Counted from the stretch's first letter, positions 8,116-17,971 are shown. The stretch: DNA of 64,000 nucleotides from Salinicola salarius (GCF_003206135.1 NZ_PZJT01000015.1:1-64000); one strand, 5' to 3'. Program-made: numbers and translations. Notes: generated by a model not told the origin, from the letters alone.

Positions 8116-8882
8116 CGGAAACCCTCACTCAAACCGATAGGCCGGCAAGCACCGTGCGGCCTGGCAAGGTGCGGCTGAGCATTCGCGATGTCGAAGCCTT
8201 CTACGGCCAGATCCAGGCGTTGCGGGGCGTGTCGCTGGATGTCCACGAAGGGGAAATCGTGACCCTGCTGGGTAGCAACGGGGCCGGCAAGTCGACCACG
8301 CTCAAGACCATCTCCGGACTGGTCCGGGCTCAGCGGGGCGACGTCCAGCTCGAAGGGGAATCGATCGCCACGCTGGCGGCTCACGAGATTGCTCGTCGTG
8401 GCGTGGTTCACGTCCCCGAGGGCCGACGTATTCTGCGTGGGCTGACGGTCAAGGAGAACCTGGAACTGGGCGCCTTCACGGTCAAGGACAACGCCCTGCG
8501 CCGCCAGCGGCTCGACGAGGTCTACGAGCTGTTCCCGATCCTTCACGAGCGCCGCCATCAGGACGGTTCGCTGCTCTCCGGCGGTCAGCAGCAGATGCTG
8601 GCGATGGGACGCGCGCTGATGCACGGCCCCAGCGTGATGCTGCTTGACGAGCCTTCCATGGGGCTAGCGCCGAAGCTCGTGACCGACATCATGCGCATCA
8701 TCAAGCGCCTGAACGAAGCGGGTACCACCATTCTGCTGGTCGAGCAGAACGCACGGCTCGCGCTGCGGCTGGCGCATTACGCCTACGTGATCGAGAACGG
8801 CGAGATTCGCATGCAGGGACCTGCCGCCGAGCTGCGCGAAGACGAGTCGATCGTGAAGGCCTACTTGGGTGTGGGTGAATGA
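8112..8882 (+). CDS. livF: Branched-chain amino-acid ABC ATPase LivF
   Basis: The second ATPase of the importer has 256 residues with Walker [11 protein letters not shown], signature [15 protein letters not shown] and Walker [14 protein letters not shown]. It starts with GTG overlapping the livG stop. About 20 residues of unconserved N-terminus precede the first strand. The last codons and stop are the first unit of an 18-bp tandem repeat that runs into the leader of the next gene. Confidence 0.93.
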   Translation: MTETLTQTDRPASTVRPGKVRLSIRDVEAFYGQIQALRGVSLDVHEGEIVTLLGSNGAGKSTTLKTISGLVRAQRGDVQLEGESIATLAAHEIARRGVVHVPEGRRILRGLTVKENLELGAFTVKDNALRRQRLDEVYELFPILHERRHQDGSLLSGGQQQMLAMGRALMHGPSVMLLDEPSMGLAPKLVTDIMRIIKRLNEAGTTILLVEQNARLALRLAHYAYVIENGEIRMQGPAAELREDESIVKAYLGVGE

Positions 8883-8939
8883 CAGGGCGTCGGTGAATGA
8901 CAGAACGGCGGTGCATGACTCGGTAAATAACGAAGTATC
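8874..8939 (+). repeat. 18-bp tandem repeat across livF stop codon
   Basis: Units begin GGTGAATGAC at 8874 and 8892, then diverged GGTGCATGAC (8910) and GGTAAATAAC (8922). The first unit contains the livF stop codon, so the stop region itself has been duplicated. The array ends at the ribosome site of the next gene. Confidence 0.7.
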
Positions 8940-8949
8940 GGAGAATCGT

Positions 8950-9996
8950 ATGCAGACCACTTGCGTGATCCATAGCGTCAGTTGCCATGCCGAGGGAGAA
9001 GTAGGAGATGTCATCGTCGGCGGCGTGGCGCCGCCACCCGGCGAGACGCTCTGGGAGCAGTCGCGCTGGATCGCGCGTGACGAAACGCTGCGCAACTTCA
9101 TGCTCAACGAACCCCGCGGCGGCGTGTTCCGGCACGTCAATCTGCTGGTGCCGCCCAAGGATCCGCGGGCGCAGATGGGCTGGATCATCATGGAGCCGGA
9201 AGACACGCCACCGATGTCCGGTTCCAACAGCCTCTGTGTCGCGACCGTACTGCTCGAAACCGGGATCCTGCCGATGCAGGAACCCGAGACGCGCCTGGTG
9301 CTGGAAGCGCCCGGTGGCCTGATCGAGGCCGTGGCGCGCTGCGAAAATGGCCGAGTGCTGGACGTCACCGTGCGCAATCTGCCGGCGTTCGTCGATCGGC
9401 GAGACCTGCAGCTCGAAGTGGAAGGGATCGGCACGCTGCGTGTCGACACGGCATTCGGCGGCGATAGCTTCGTGATCGTCGATGCCGAGGATCTCGGTTT
9501 CGAGCTGGTGCCGGATGAAGCGCGGGATCTGGTCGAAGCCGGGATTCGAATCACCGATGCCGTCAACGCGCAGTTCGGGTTCCATCATCCTACCAACCCC
9601 GACTGGAAGCACGTCTCCTTCTGCCAGATCGCGGCGCCGCTCAGGCGGGAAGGCGGCGCCTGGCTGGGGCGCAATACGGTGGCGATCCAGCCCGGCAAGC
9701 TAGATCGTTCGCCCACCGGTACCGGCTGCTCGGCGCGCATGGCGCTACTGCACGCACGCGGCGAACTCAAGCTGGGCGAAACCTTCATCGGCGAATCGAT
9801 CATAGACTCGCTCTTCTACTGCCGGCTCGATGGCACGACGCGGGTCGGCGACAAGGAAGCGGTGACGCCGCTGATCCGCGGGCGCGCGTTCATCACCGGG
9901 ACGCATCAGCACACCCTCGATCCCCACGACCCCTGGCCCGCCGGATACCGCATCGCCGACACCTGGCCGCGTATCGGGCCGAATCGCGTCCGCTAG
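8950..9996 (+). CDS. Proline racemase-family enzyme with Ser/Thr active-site pair
   Basis: This cytoplasmic protein of 348 residues has the proline racemase/hydroxyproline epimerase fold. The first catalytic motif reads PPMSGSN, with Ser90 where racemases have Cys; the second reads DRSPTGTGC, with Thr256 in place of Cys. Cys/Cys members are racemases or 4-hydroxyproline epimerases, and Cys/Thr members are trans-3-hydroxyproline dehydratases. A Ser/Thr pair matches neither, so the reaction is not assigned. ATG at 8950 follows GGAGA; longer frames begin inside the tandem repeat. It is the last gene of the liv run, which suggests it acts on the imported amino acid. Its TAG lies in the same CTAG as the convergent aaeB stop. 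Confidence 0.85.
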   Translation: MQTTCVIHSVSCHAEGEVGDVIVGGVAPPPGETLWEQSRWIARDETLRNFMLNEPRGGVFRHVNLLVPPKDPRAQMGWIIMEPEDTPPMSGSNSLCVATVLLETGILPMQEPETRLVLEAPGGLIEAVARCENGRVLDVTVRNLPAFVDRRDLQLEVEGIGTLRVDTAFGGDSFVIVDAEDLGFELVPDEARDLVEAGIRITDAVNAQFGFHHPTNPDWKHVSFCQIAAPLRREGGAWLGRNTVAIQPGKLDRSPTGTGCSARMALLHARGELKLGETFIGESIIDSLFYCRLDGTTRVGDKEAVTPLIRGRAFITGTHQHTLDPHDPWPAGYRIADTWPRIGPNRVR

Positions 9997-12065
9997 GAGG
10001 TCGCCGGCTCCGGGGTTTGATCCGGTTTGATATGCGGTCGCTCGGCCATGATGCGTCCGAGGCGTTCCAGCGCCAGTTCCAGGCGCTCGACCAATCCTTC
10101 CAGCAGCACGCGGCGATCCGCCGGCACGTCGCCGTGCTCGGCGATCGCGGTCTCGAGCTTGCTGCCGGCTTCACGGATCCCCTGCGGCTGACGGCCGTTG
10201 GCACTCGCCTCAAACCCATCTGCCAGCGTGCGCAGCAGCTGGCGATGAGCGCGACGGATCAGGGGATGGGTCGCGTTGTCCAAACGGTCGCGCAGACGCA
10301 GCGTGGCGGTCCCCAGATCCAGCCCGGTTAGCCCGAGAATGAACAGATGGCGCTGATCCTGAGGCAGCATGTCGTCGTGCTGGGCCAGTTGCAGGATGCG
10401 ATCGGCCATATGGCCAATGAAGCGGGTTTCGGCGTCGCGTATCGATCGCCGCCGCAGATGATGGATGTCTCTGGAGATCGCATTGATCAAGCGCCGCCGG
10501 CGCAGGCGCGTGCCCAGCCCGGGCAGCAGCCGGAAACCCATCATCACGCAGGTGAGGCCGATGATCACCGCGACCGCGCGATTGGCGAAGCTGTCGAAAG
10601 AGAAGTCCATGTTGTTGCCGGGCATGGTCAGCAGGATGTTGAAGATGGTGAAGGCCAGGCAATAACCCATCGTCGCCGGATTGGTTGCCCCCATCAGCCC
10701 CAGAAACAGCGGCGTGCCGAACAGCAGCGCCAGCATCGGAAAGCCGTTGGCCTGCGACAGCAGTACATGGCCAAACAGGAACGCGCTGGGAATGGCCGCG
10801 AGCATGCCCTTGTAGAACATCATGGTGATCGCGACCGGATTGTCGCGACTGGCAAAGAAGGACGAGAACAGCGTGCCCAGCAGCATGGCCACCATGGCGC
10901 TGTTCCAGGCCGTGAGAATCCAGAACGTGGCGAGCACACCAAAAACGATCCCCGAGCGGATCGCATTGATGGCGGCGGCGAGATGATCGCGATGCCAGGC
11001 CAGCGAGGCCGAGCGCAGCCGGTAGGTGCCGGGGGAGGCGATCGCTTCGCGGGCGTCCAGCATCACCATGGCATGGCCGATCGATTCGCGCAGCCCCAGG
11101 CGCGCACGCCGGTCCAGCGGTGCCATGCCTTCTTCGTCGCTCTCGTGCACGAGATGGCGCAGTTCCTGGAGTTCCTGGCGTGCCTTGGGAACGCCCTTGA
11201 CGTGTTCCGCCTCGCGAAAGCCTTGTGCGACCCGGCGCGCGATCTCGATGCTGCGGGGCGCCAGCTTGTCGGCATGGTCGTGCAGCATCTGATGCAGCGC
11301 CTGAAGATTGGCCAGAAAGCGCAGCGTGCGTCGGGTCAGAACGTGGGTGGCGCGGACGCGGCCCGGGCCTTCCGGGCCCTCGAAGCGCGCCGCCTGGCTA
11401 TCCGTCTCCAGCGTGGTCAGCGAGCCGAGGCTACCCCGCAACGCCTTCTGCATGGCTGGAATGTCGTTGCTCGCCTCCAGGCGCAGGGCCGCGTTCTCGA
11501 AGGCTTCGTTGATGACGCTATCGGCCTGCGTCGAGAGATGCTTGCCGACTCGGGAAGGCCACAGCAACGAGCTGACCAGGGTGGCGCAGATCGCACCCAG
11601 CCCCAGTTCCGACAGTCGTGCCACGGCGATGTCGAAGATCTCGCCGGGCGTGCTGCCGTTGGAGATCACCACGATCAGCATCGCGGTGACGGCTGCCATC
11701 AGACAGCCGTAGGTATAGTTGTTGCGCCATAGTGAACCGACGTAGGTACACAGCATGATCCATAGCGTCAGGGTCATCAGCGCGGGCACCCTGGCCTGGG
11801 CAAACAGCGACATGATGACGATTCCCGCCACCGCCCCGATGAACGTGCCGCCGAGCTGGCAGATGCCTTTCTCGATCACCATGCCGCTCATCGGGCGGAT
11901 CTGCAGAAAGGCCGCCGAAATCAACGCCCAGTAGGGGCGGTCGAGGTTGAGCCAGAGCGCCAGATAGAGCGCGATCATCATCGCCACGGTGGTCTTGATG
12001 GCGAACTTGACCGCCGTGGCATCGGGCATCAGGTAGGTCTTGACGAGCGGTGACATGGCACTCAC
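9993..12065 (-). CDS. aaeB: FUSC-family efflux protein (AaeB-like)
   Basis: This 690-residue inner-membrane protein is the translocating part of an aromatic carboxylic-acid efflux system in the AaeB/YccS group. Two blocks of five to six hydrophobic helices (about residues 20-165 and 360-510) each precede a soluble domain. The first block contains the family-typical [19 protein letters not shown]. It starts with GTG in a four-base overlap with the aaeA stop. Transport of p-hydroxybenzoate-like acids is inferred from E. coli AaeAB. Confidence 0.88.
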   Translation of the reverse strand: MSAMSPLVKTYLMPDATAVKFAIKTTVAMMIALYLALWLNLDRPYWALISAAFLQIRPMSGMVIEKGICQLGGTFIGAVAGIVIMSLFAQARVPALMTLTLWIMLCTYVGSLWRNNYTYGCLMAAVTAMLIVVISNGSTPGEIFDIAVARLSELGLGAICATLVSSLLWPSRVGKHLSTQADSVINEAFENAALRLEASNDIPAMQKALRGSLGSLTTLETDSQAARFEGPEGPGRVRATHVLTRRTLRFLANLQALHQMLHDHADKLAPRSIEIARRVAQGFREAEHVKGVPKARQELQELRHLVHESDEEGMAPLDRRARLGLRESIGHAMVMLDAREAIASPGTYRLRSASLAWHRDHLAAAINAIRSGIVFGVLATFWILTAWNSAMVAMLLGTLFSSFFASRDNPVAITMMFYKGMLAAIPSAFLFGHVLLSQANGFPMLALLFGTPLFLGLMGATNPATMGYCLAFTIFNILLTMPGNNMDFSFDSFANRAVAVIIGLTCVMMGFRLLPGLGTRLRRRRLINAISRDIHHLRRRSIRDAETRFIGHMADRILQLAQHDDMLPQDQRHLFILGLTGLDLGTATLRLRDRLDNATHPLIRRAHRQLLRTLADGFEASANGRQPQGIREAGSKLETAIAEHGDVPADRRVLLEGLVERLELALERLGRIMAERPHIKPDQTPEPATS

Positions 12066-13069
12066 TGCGTGTCGTCGGCGACGTTCCCGGCTGGCATTGC
12101 GTCAGCCGGTCGCGATTGGGCCTGCTCGGTCGGACGTCGGTCGGCTGGCTGGGTCGGCTGCGTTGTCGTACTGACAGGGTCGTCAGGAGACTCGGATGGC
12201 GGCGTGCCGTCGCCGTGCTGAATCCTGACCGTTGCCGTCATGCCGGCGCTGAGCAGCGTCTCGTCCGGAACGTCATCCAGGGTGATGCGAACCGGAATGC
12301 GCTGCGCCAGCCGCACCCAGTTGAAGGTCGGCTGGACTTGCGGCAACAGCTGGTTGTTGAGACTGGTATTGGTATCGGCGATCCCTCGGCCGATGCCGGC
12401 GACATGGCCATGCAGATGGGTATCGCCATTCATCAGGATGACCTCCGCAGGATCACCGACGTCGATGGAGGACATCTTGGTCTCTTCGAAATAGCCCATG
12501 ACGTAATAGGAGTTCGACTGCACCAGCGCCATCACCGATGTGCCTCGACTGACATAGTTGCCGGCCGACAGCTGCAGGTTGAGCACATGGCCGCTGACCG
12601 GCGCGACGACGCGGGTTCGCTCCAGATCGAGTTTGGCGCTGGTCAGATCGGCCTGGGCCTGCTTCAGATCGGCAGCGGCGACACGGCTGTTGATCTGAGC
12701 AATCTGGCGATCTTCTGCGCTGATCGAACGGTTGCTCAGCTGGTTACGGCGCTGGGCTTCCGTCTGGCGTAGCTGCAAGGTGGCCTCGCGGTTTTCCACC
12801 GTCGCCTGGGCCTGATCCAGTGCCGCCTGATAACGCGCCTTGTCGATCTCGAACAGGGTATCGCCCTTGGCGACGAAGTCGGTGTCGTTGACGTTGAGCG
12901 TGCGTACCCAGCCGGAGACATCCGGCGCGATCGTGATCACTTCCGCCCGCACGCGGGCATCCCGCGTCCAGGGGGTGAAAAGATAGTAGTTCCAAAGCCA
13001 GATGCCGGCGGCCACGGCGATCCCGACGACGACGAGGGTCATGAGGATACGTAGCGAATTGCGCATCAA
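12062..13069 (-). CDS. aaeA: HlyD-family membrane fusion protein (AaeA-like)
   Basis: This periplasmic adaptor of 335 residues is anchored by one N-terminal helix (about residues 8-30). It has the split biotinyl-lipoyl domain (WVRTLNVNDTDFVAKGDTLF and VVAPVSGHVLNLQLSAGNYV) around an alpha-hairpin rich in Gln and Ala, then a beta-barrel. The last 50 residues are Thr/Pro/Asp-rich and look disordered. It links the FUSC pump to an outer-membrane channel and overlaps both neighbours by four bases. Confidence 0.9.
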   Translation of the reverse strand: MMRNSLRILMTLVVVGIAVAAGIWLWNYYLFTPWTRDARVRAEVITIAPDVSGWVRTLNVNDTDFVAKGDTLFEIDKARYQAALDQAQATVENREATLQLRQTEAQRRNQLSNRSISAEDRQIAQINSRVAAADLKQAQADLTSAKLDLERTRVVAPVSGHVLNLQLSAGNYVSRGTSVMALVQSNSYYVMGYFEETKMSSIDVGDPAEVILMNGDTHLHGHVAGIGRGIADTNTSLNNQLLPQVQPTFNWVRLAQRIPVRITLDDVPDETLLSAGMTATVRIQHGDGTPPSESPDDPVSTTTQPTQPADRRPTEQAQSRPADAMPAGNVADDTQ

Positions 13070-13284
13070 GTACTCTCGAGCAGGACGGAAAACAGAAAGG
13101 TAATGCCGGCAGTGAACAGCACGAACAGCGAGACGTCGAACCAGGCTTCATACCACAAGGCGCGCTGCCCGATCACCCAATGCAGCAACCAACGCAGGAA
13201 GAGGGTGGCGATGAAGCCAAAGAAGGCATAAATCAGCAGTGGGCTGAGAAAGATCCCGCCAACGGCAATTTCCTGTAGACCCAT
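13066..13284 (-). CDS. aaeX: DUF1656 small membrane protein (AaeX-like)
   Basis: This 72-residue protein has two predicted helices and the DUF1656 start MGLQEIAVGGIFLSPLLIYA. The ATG at 13284 follows AGGGA; a TTG at 13317 would add 11 unconserved residues. It is the first gene of the three-gene efflux operon, as in E. coli aaeXAB. Its molecular role is not established in the family, to my knowledge. Confidence 0.85.
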   Translation of the reverse strand: MGLQEIAVGGIFLSPLLIYAFFGFIATLFLRWLLHWVIGQRALWYEAWFDVSLFVLFTAGITFLFSVLLEST

Positions 13285-13324
13285 ATCTTCCCTGTCGGCT
13301 GCGTCGTGATTCGACAAGCGAGTA

Positions 13325-13354
13325 ATGTTATCACGCTATTTAAGTCACTGTCAG
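13325..13354 (-). promoter_or_regulatory. Candidate promoter of aaeXAB
   Basis: On the minus strand CTGACA and TAACAT are separated by 18 bases and lie 41 bases upstream of the aaeX ATG. The -35 matches five of six consensus positions and the -10 four of six. Confidence 0.45.
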
Positions 13355-13534
13355 AGGCGTGGCTTGGCGCTGCGCGTCTTTCCTGCAGTCTAGCCGGAAA
13401 AGCCGAAATTCGCGTACCTGGCCCAAATTAGCGCCTATCTGACTCCTATTGAAGGAAAAGGCCATCAGCTGCACGCAGGGGTCGGTATCGAAAGAGCGAA
13501 TATCGAAGGAGCGGGTAGAGCCCCTTCCAGTGAT

Positions 13535-13733
13535 CTGCCAGACGAAGTCGAAAGGGCCTGCCTCGCCCGCGAGCAACTGCAAGGCATCGCCTACGCGATA
13601 GTCGATCCATTTCGCCAGTCCGGCCGGCCATGTCCCGCGCATAGAAGGACTTTTCGGCTTCCAGCTCCATGGTAATGCCCTGACCGCCCGCAGCGCGTGC
13701 GGCATCGGCCAGGCGAATGGTGTTCAGCGATCG
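13535..13733 (-). pseudogene. Remnant of a SAM-dependent O-methyltransferase
   Basis: Two neighbouring frames join into one recognisable stretch. One gives NTIRLADAARAAGGQGITME then LEAEKSFYARDMAGR; the other continues AGLAKWIDYRVGDALQLLAG then EAGPFDFVW. Together they match about 65 residues of the core of caffeoyl-CoA-type O-methyltransferases. The frame changes near 13620, the N-terminal part is absent, and similarity stops where the conserved Asp strand should continue. It is therefore a frameshifted, doubly truncated relic between aaeX and the LysR gene, overlapping the end of the latter by a few bases. Confidence 0.65.
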
Positions 13734-14659
13734 GCGGTCGGGGCTGGCAGCTCCGCTGTCTCTCGTTGCCAGGCAGCCGGTACCGATTGGCGCAACTGCT
13801 CGATCAGTGCAGTGATCTTCCGGGGCTGGTGGCCGTAGGGATAAAGCAGCGTGACCGGTAGCGGCGGCGCTTGCCACTCTTCCAGACACGGCACCAAGGT
13901 CCCCGGGTGATGGCGCAGACGGAGCTCGGCCATCCAGTGGGGCATCAGCCCCAATCCCTGGCCACGAGCGATGGCATCGGCATGTAACGCCAGTTGATCG
14001 ACACGCAGCCGACTGCCGGCCGACGGCAGGTGGTAACGGCCCTGGTAGAGATGACTCAGCGTCACGCCGCTTTCGGTATCGCCGAGCAGATCGACCCAGG
14101 CATGGTTTTTCAGTTCGTGCGGATGGCTAGGCGTGCCCCGATGGCGGAGATACTCGGGATTGGCGTAGATACCGCGCGTGATCGAGCCCAGCACCTCCTG
14201 ACGCAGGCCGCATTCCACTACCGCTCCGACCCACAGGTGAAGAGCGCTGCCATCCGGTAGCGAAGGGGCCGATCGAAGTGTCCGCACTTCCAGTCTGGCC
14301 TTGGGGTGGCGTTCCAGGAAACGCTCTGCCTGCTTCGCCATGAAACCCCGCGCCAGCGCCGAGTGAACCTTGACGACGACCTCGCCGCTGATTTCCGCCT
14401 TCAGGTCGTCCAGCGCCAGATGGCTCTGTTCTGCAATCCGCAACATCTCCCGGGCGTAGCCCAGGAAAAGCCCGCCGGCCTCCGTGGGCATCAGACGGTT
14501 GGCCTGGCGTCGGAGCAAAGGTTGGCCCAGCCGGGTTTCCAGATGCGCGATGCGGCGACTCAAGGTCGATTTGGCGACGCCCAGGCGACGAGCGCTCACC
14601 GTCAGGCTGCCGGATTCCATCACATCAGCGAAGGTCGCGAGTTCCTCGAGATCGTACAT
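13724..14659 (-). CDS. LysR-family transcriptional regulator
   Basis: This protein of 311 residues has the N-terminal winged helix (LEELATFADVMESGSLTVSA through KSTLSRRIAHLETRLGQPLL) and a C-terminal effector-binding domain. ATG at 14659 is chosen because the conserved domain begins there; 37 extra residues from 14770 are unlike the family. It points toward the aaeXAB operon, as an AaeR-type regulator might, and away from the ferric-siderophore operon, so either could be its target. A Fur-box-like sequence lies 38 bases upstream of its start. Confidence 0.85.
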   Translation of the reverse strand: MYDLEELATFADVMESGSLTVSARRLGVAKSTLSRRIAHLETRLGQPLLRRQANRLMPTEAGGLFLGYAREMLRIAEQSHLALDDLKAEISGEVVVKVHSALARGFMAKQAERFLERHPKARLEVRTLRSAPSLPDGSALHLWVGAVVECGLRQEVLGSITRGIYANPEYLRHRGTPSHPHELKNHAWVDLLGDTESGVTLSHLYQGRYHLPSAGSRLRVDQLALHADAIARGQGLGLMPHWMAELRLRHHPGTLVPCLEEWQAPPLPVTLLYPYGHQPRKITALIEQLRQSVPAAWQRETAELPAPTADR

Positions 14660-14696
14660 GAAGCCTGCCCGGTAGCGGGGTGGATTCTGGCGTGAA

Positions 14697-14711
14697 TGAG
14701 AATGATTGTCG
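14697..14711. promoter_or_regulatory. Fur-box-like site
   Basis: TGAGAATGATTGTCG matches 12 of 14 informative positions of the 7-1-7 Fur consensus TGATAATNATTATCA. It lies between the divergent LysR and TonB-receptor genes. Confidence 0.5.
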
Positions 14712-14815
14712 GAAACTTTAACGGTTTTATCGCCTCGACGCGATCTTTCCAGCGGTTGCAAAACACGCAACGCACTGTCGCGAGATTTTAGGCAGGCAGT
14801 ATGAAAGAATCTAAA

Positions 14816-14830
14816 TGATAAATATTCGTA
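14816..14830 (+). promoter_or_regulatory. Second, weaker Fur-box-like site
   Basis: TGATAAATATTCGTA matches about 10 of 14 informative Fur-consensus positions, in an AT-rich stretch 64 bases upstream of the receptor start. Confidence 0.35.
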
Positions 14831-14893
14831 TTAAGATTTTTGGCCGTGCGAGCTGCTTGTTCATTCGGACTCGTCTTATCAAGGGAACCAACA

Positions 14894-16855
14894 ATGACAT
14901 TTTCAACGCCATTACGATTTTCAGCGCTCACATTTGCGGCTGCGGGGGCTATCGGGTTTGCGAACCATAGCCAGGCCCAGAGCGAGCTGGACCCTATGGT
15001 CGTCACGGCCGCAGGCTATGCGCAGCAGGTGACCAGTGCACCCGCTTCGATCAGCGTGATCTCACGCGAACAGCTCGAGCGCCGTCAGTACCGCGATGTG
15101 ACCGATGCCCTGGTGGACGTGCCCGGCGTCATCGTGACGGGCGGCGGGTCGGGGGACAACGGCGCCGACATCAGCATCCGTGGCATGCCTGCCGAATATA
15201 CTTTGATCCTGGTCGATGGCATGCCGGTCAGTACACGTGAATCGCGCCCCAACGGTAGCGCCGGGTTCGAGCAGGATTGGCTACCGCCGCTCTATGCCAT
15301 CGAGCGCATCGAGGTGATCCGTGGGCCGATGTCGACGCTCTACGGATCGGCTGCAATCGGTGGGGTGATCAACGTCATCACGCGTAAAGTCCAGGACGAA
15401 TGGCATGCCAATCTGCGGTTGGGAGCGACGATCCAGGAAGATCGGGACTCCGGCGATGCTCAGCAGACCGAATTCTATACCACCGGGCCGCTGGTCGATG
15501 ATTTGCTCGGACTGCAGGTCTTCGGCCGTTACAGCACGCGGCAGGAGGACGACATCGTCGACGGCTACGAGGACAAGGAGCTGGTCAACGGCACGGCGCG
15601 CGTGACGCTGACGCCGACCCAGGACCATGACTTCATGCTGGAAGCCGGTCGCACCAAGCAGCAGCGCGAGATGAACGTCGGAAAGACCGTCGAAGAGGGC
15701 GGTGATCCTAGTGAATCCGATAATGAGACGGAGCGCTACTCGCTGCGCCATGAAGGGCGCTGGGGTATCGGCACCTCGACCACCTACGTACAACAGGAAG
15801 AGACCGAAAATAAGGGGCGAGACATCACGGTCAAGAATACCGAGGCCAAGTCGCAGGTGGTGATGCCTTTTCGCTCGCATACGCTGAGCGTGGGCGGCAG
15901 CTACTCCAAGGAGGAGCTGGAAGATACCACTAGTAATAAGATCTCCGAGCTCTCCGAACTGGACATGTACCAGTGGGCGCTGTTCATCGAGGACGAGTAC
16001 TACCTCACCAATACTTTCTCGGTCACCGCCGGCGTGCGCATGGATGACAACGAAGAGTTCGGCAATCACTTCAGTCCGCGTCTCTACGGTGTCTGGAATC
16101 CAGCGCCGCTGTGGACAGTGAAGGGTGGCGTCTCGACGGGCTACAAGGCGCCCGGCGTACGCGATCTCTCGCCGGAATGGGGGGCCGTCAGTCGTGGTGG
16201 TGACACCTACGGCAATCCGGATCTCGAGCCCGAGACCTCGGTCACCAAGGAGATCGGTCTGCTCTACGGTCGGCCCAGCGGGCTCAATGGCGGGATCACG
16301 CTGTTCCGTAACGACTTCGAGGACAAGATCAGCCGGGTTCCCTGTACGGCCGTGGGCGCCCCCTGTGCGTCGGAGCCCGACAACAGCTATGGCCGTAGCC
16401 CCACCACCCGCGTCAATATCGACGAGGCTTATACACAGGGGGTCGAGCTGACGCTGGGAAGTCCGCTGAGCGAGACGCTGTCGGCCAAGGCGAGCTACAC
16501 CTATACCGATTCCGAACAGGAGTCCGGTGAGGCAGAAGGGGAGCAGCTCACGCAGCTGCCCAGGCATCTGCTGAGCACCACCTTGGACTGGGATCCTGCC
16601 GGTCGATTCAGCGGCTGGGGTCGTCTGACATTCCGCGGCGATCAGGAAGAGTATGTGGCGTCGGGGCGTTCCGGCTCCACCGATGCCATTCCCTCCTACA
16701 CATTGGTCGATACGGGCGGGTCCTGGCGAATCGCCCCGCAAGCCAAATTGCTGTTCGGCGTCTACAACGTCTTCGACAAGCGGATCGATTACGACACCTA
16801 CAGCCTGGTCGAAGACGGTCGTCGCTACTGGCTCGCTATCGATCTCGAAATATGA
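14894..16855 (+). CDS. TonB-dependent siderophore receptor
   Basis: This outer-membrane receptor of 653 residues imports a ferric siderophore using TonB energy. A signal peptide ends near NHSQAQS; a DPMVVTAAG segment (TonB-box region) comes next. The plug domain includes DVPGVIVTGGG, SIRGMPAEYTLILVDGMPV and IERIEVIRGPMSTLYGSAA; the rest is a 22-strand-type barrel ending in WLAIDLEI rather than the usual terminal aromatic. ATG at 14894 follows GGGA. Overall it resembles FepA/IrgA-type catecholate receptors, but the ligand is not proven. It heads the FecBCDE-like operon. Confidence 0.9.
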   Translation: MTFSTPLRFSALTFAAAGAIGFANHSQAQSELDPMVVTAAGYAQQVTSAPASISVISREQLERRQYRDVTDALVDVPGVIVTGGGSGDNGADISIRGMPAEYTLILVDGMPVSTRESRPNGSAGFEQDWLPPLYAIERIEVIRGPMSTLYGSAAIGGVINVITRKVQDEWHANLRLGATIQEDRDSGDAQQTEFYTTGPLVDDLLGLQVFGRYSTRQEDDIVDGYEDKELVNGTARVTLTPTQDHDFMLEAGRTKQQREMNVGKTVEEGGDPSESDNETERYSLRHEGRWGIGTSTTYVQQEETENKGRDITVKNTEAKSQVVMPFRSHTLSVGGSYSKEELEDTTSNKISELSELDMYQWALFIEDEYYLTNTFSVTAGVRMDDNEEFGNHFSPRLYGVWNPAPLWTVKGGVSTGYKAPGVRDLSPEWGAVSRGGDTYGNPDLEPETSVTKEIGLLYGRPSGLNGGITLFRNDFEDKISRVPCTAVGAPCASEPDNSYGRSPTTRVNIDEAYTQGVELTLGSPLSETLSAKASYTYTDSEQESGEAEGEQLTQLPRHLLSTTLDWDPAGRFSGWGRLTFRGDQEEYVASGRSGSTDAIPSYTLVDTGGSWRIAPQAKLLFGVYNVFDKRIDYDTYSLVEDGRRYWLAIDLEI

Positions 16856-16910
16856 CGCCGGCTGGAAGCTATCCACATAGGATCATCCTCTAGGGCAGCG
16901 TAAGACATAT

Positions 16911-16940
16911 CCGGCATCGCAATAGGCCGATGCCGGCTTT
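16911..16940 (+). promoter_or_regulatory. Stem-loop between receptor and binding-protein genes
   Basis: CCGGCATCG and CGATGCCGG form a perfect nine-base stem followed by CTTTC. It may partly terminate or process the transcript after the receptor gene, 55 bases past its stop. Confidence 0.5.
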
Positions 16941-16974
16941 CTATTCCATGAACTCGCTAGACAGGAAATCATTC

Positions 16975-17913
16975 ATGCAGATTCGTTCCCACTCTCGTGG
17001 CGGCGTGCTGTTTTGCGCTGCGATCGCTCTGGCCGCATTGGCACAGGCTGCACTGATCCCGCAAGCTCAGGCCCGTACGCTGGATACGGCGTACGGCGAT
17101 GTCGAGATCGAGGGCCAACCCCAGCGCGTGGTGACGCTGTACGAAGGGGCATTGGATACCGCGTTGACGGCGGGCGTGACGCCGCTAGGGGCGGTGGCGA
17201 CTCGCGGCGGCGAGGGCGTGGCGAGCTATCTGGGAGAAGCCGCCGCGGATATCGCCATCGTCGGCACCGCACGCGAGACCAACATCGAGGCGGTCATCGC
17301 GCAGCGGCCGGATCTGATCCTGGCCTCCTCGCGCCTGCCCGAATCGCAGTACCAGTTGCTGTCGCAGATAGCGCCGACGGTGGTGCCCAAAACCGCAGGA
17401 TTCGAGCCGGAAGCCTGGAAGGCCGAAGCACGTCTCTTCGGCGAAGCGCTGGGCCGCGAGACGGCGATCGATGACGCCATAGAAACAATTGAAAATCGTT
17501 CTCGATCGCTTGCACAACGTCAGCCCAATGGTGACACTACCGCCACCCTGGCGCGCTGGATGCCCAACGGCCCTCTGGTGATGTCGACCCGGCTGTTCGC
17601 GACCGGGCTGCTGGCGGCCAGTGGTTTCGATGTGAAGGACGGCGACGTGGTCAAGGCTGGTCGTCCACACAGCGATTCGCTGAGTCTCGAGAACCTGTCG
17701 AGTATCGACAGCGACTGGCTTTTCCTGGCGACGCTGAACGACGACGGCGAAGCAGCGCTGGAATCCGCGCGCCAGTCGCCGGCCTTCGAGCGCCTCGATG
17801 TCGTGCAGCAGGGCCATGTGGTGCCGGTGGACGGCCAGCTTTGGACCAGCGCTTCCGGGCCCATCGCCGCGCAGCGCATTCTCGACGATATCGAGGGCGT
17901 GTTGACGCAGTGA
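16975..17913 (+). CDS. Iron-siderophore ABC substrate-binding protein
   Basis: This periplasmic protein of 312 residues (FepB/FecB-like, single-helix-linked two-lobe fold) carries the ferric siderophore from receptor to permease. A signal peptide ends near PQAQAR. Family motifs include QPQRVVTLYEGALDTALTAG near the start and AQRPDLILASSRLPESQY. ATG at 16975 is chosen because AGGAA lies eight bases upstream; starts at 16930 and 16948 lack such sites. Confidence 0.88.
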   Translation: MQIRSHSRGGVLFCAAIALAALAQAALIPQAQARTLDTAYGDVEIEGQPQRVVTLYEGALDTALTAGVTPLGAVATRGGEGVASYLGEAAADIAIVGTARETNIEAVIAQRPDLILASSRLPESQYQLLSQIAPTVVPKTAGFEPEAWKAEARLFGEALGRETAIDDAIETIENRSRSLAQRQPNGDTTATLARWMPNGPLVMSTRLFATGLLAASGFDVKDGDVVKAGRPHSDSLSLENLSSIDSDWLFLATLNDDGEAALESARQSPAFERLDVVQQGHVVPVDGQLWTSASGPIAAQRILDDIEGVLTQ

Positions 17914-17971
17914 CCATTGATGCCCTGATTCTGGCTTCGACGCCATGCCCCGAATTTCATGACGACCTGCC

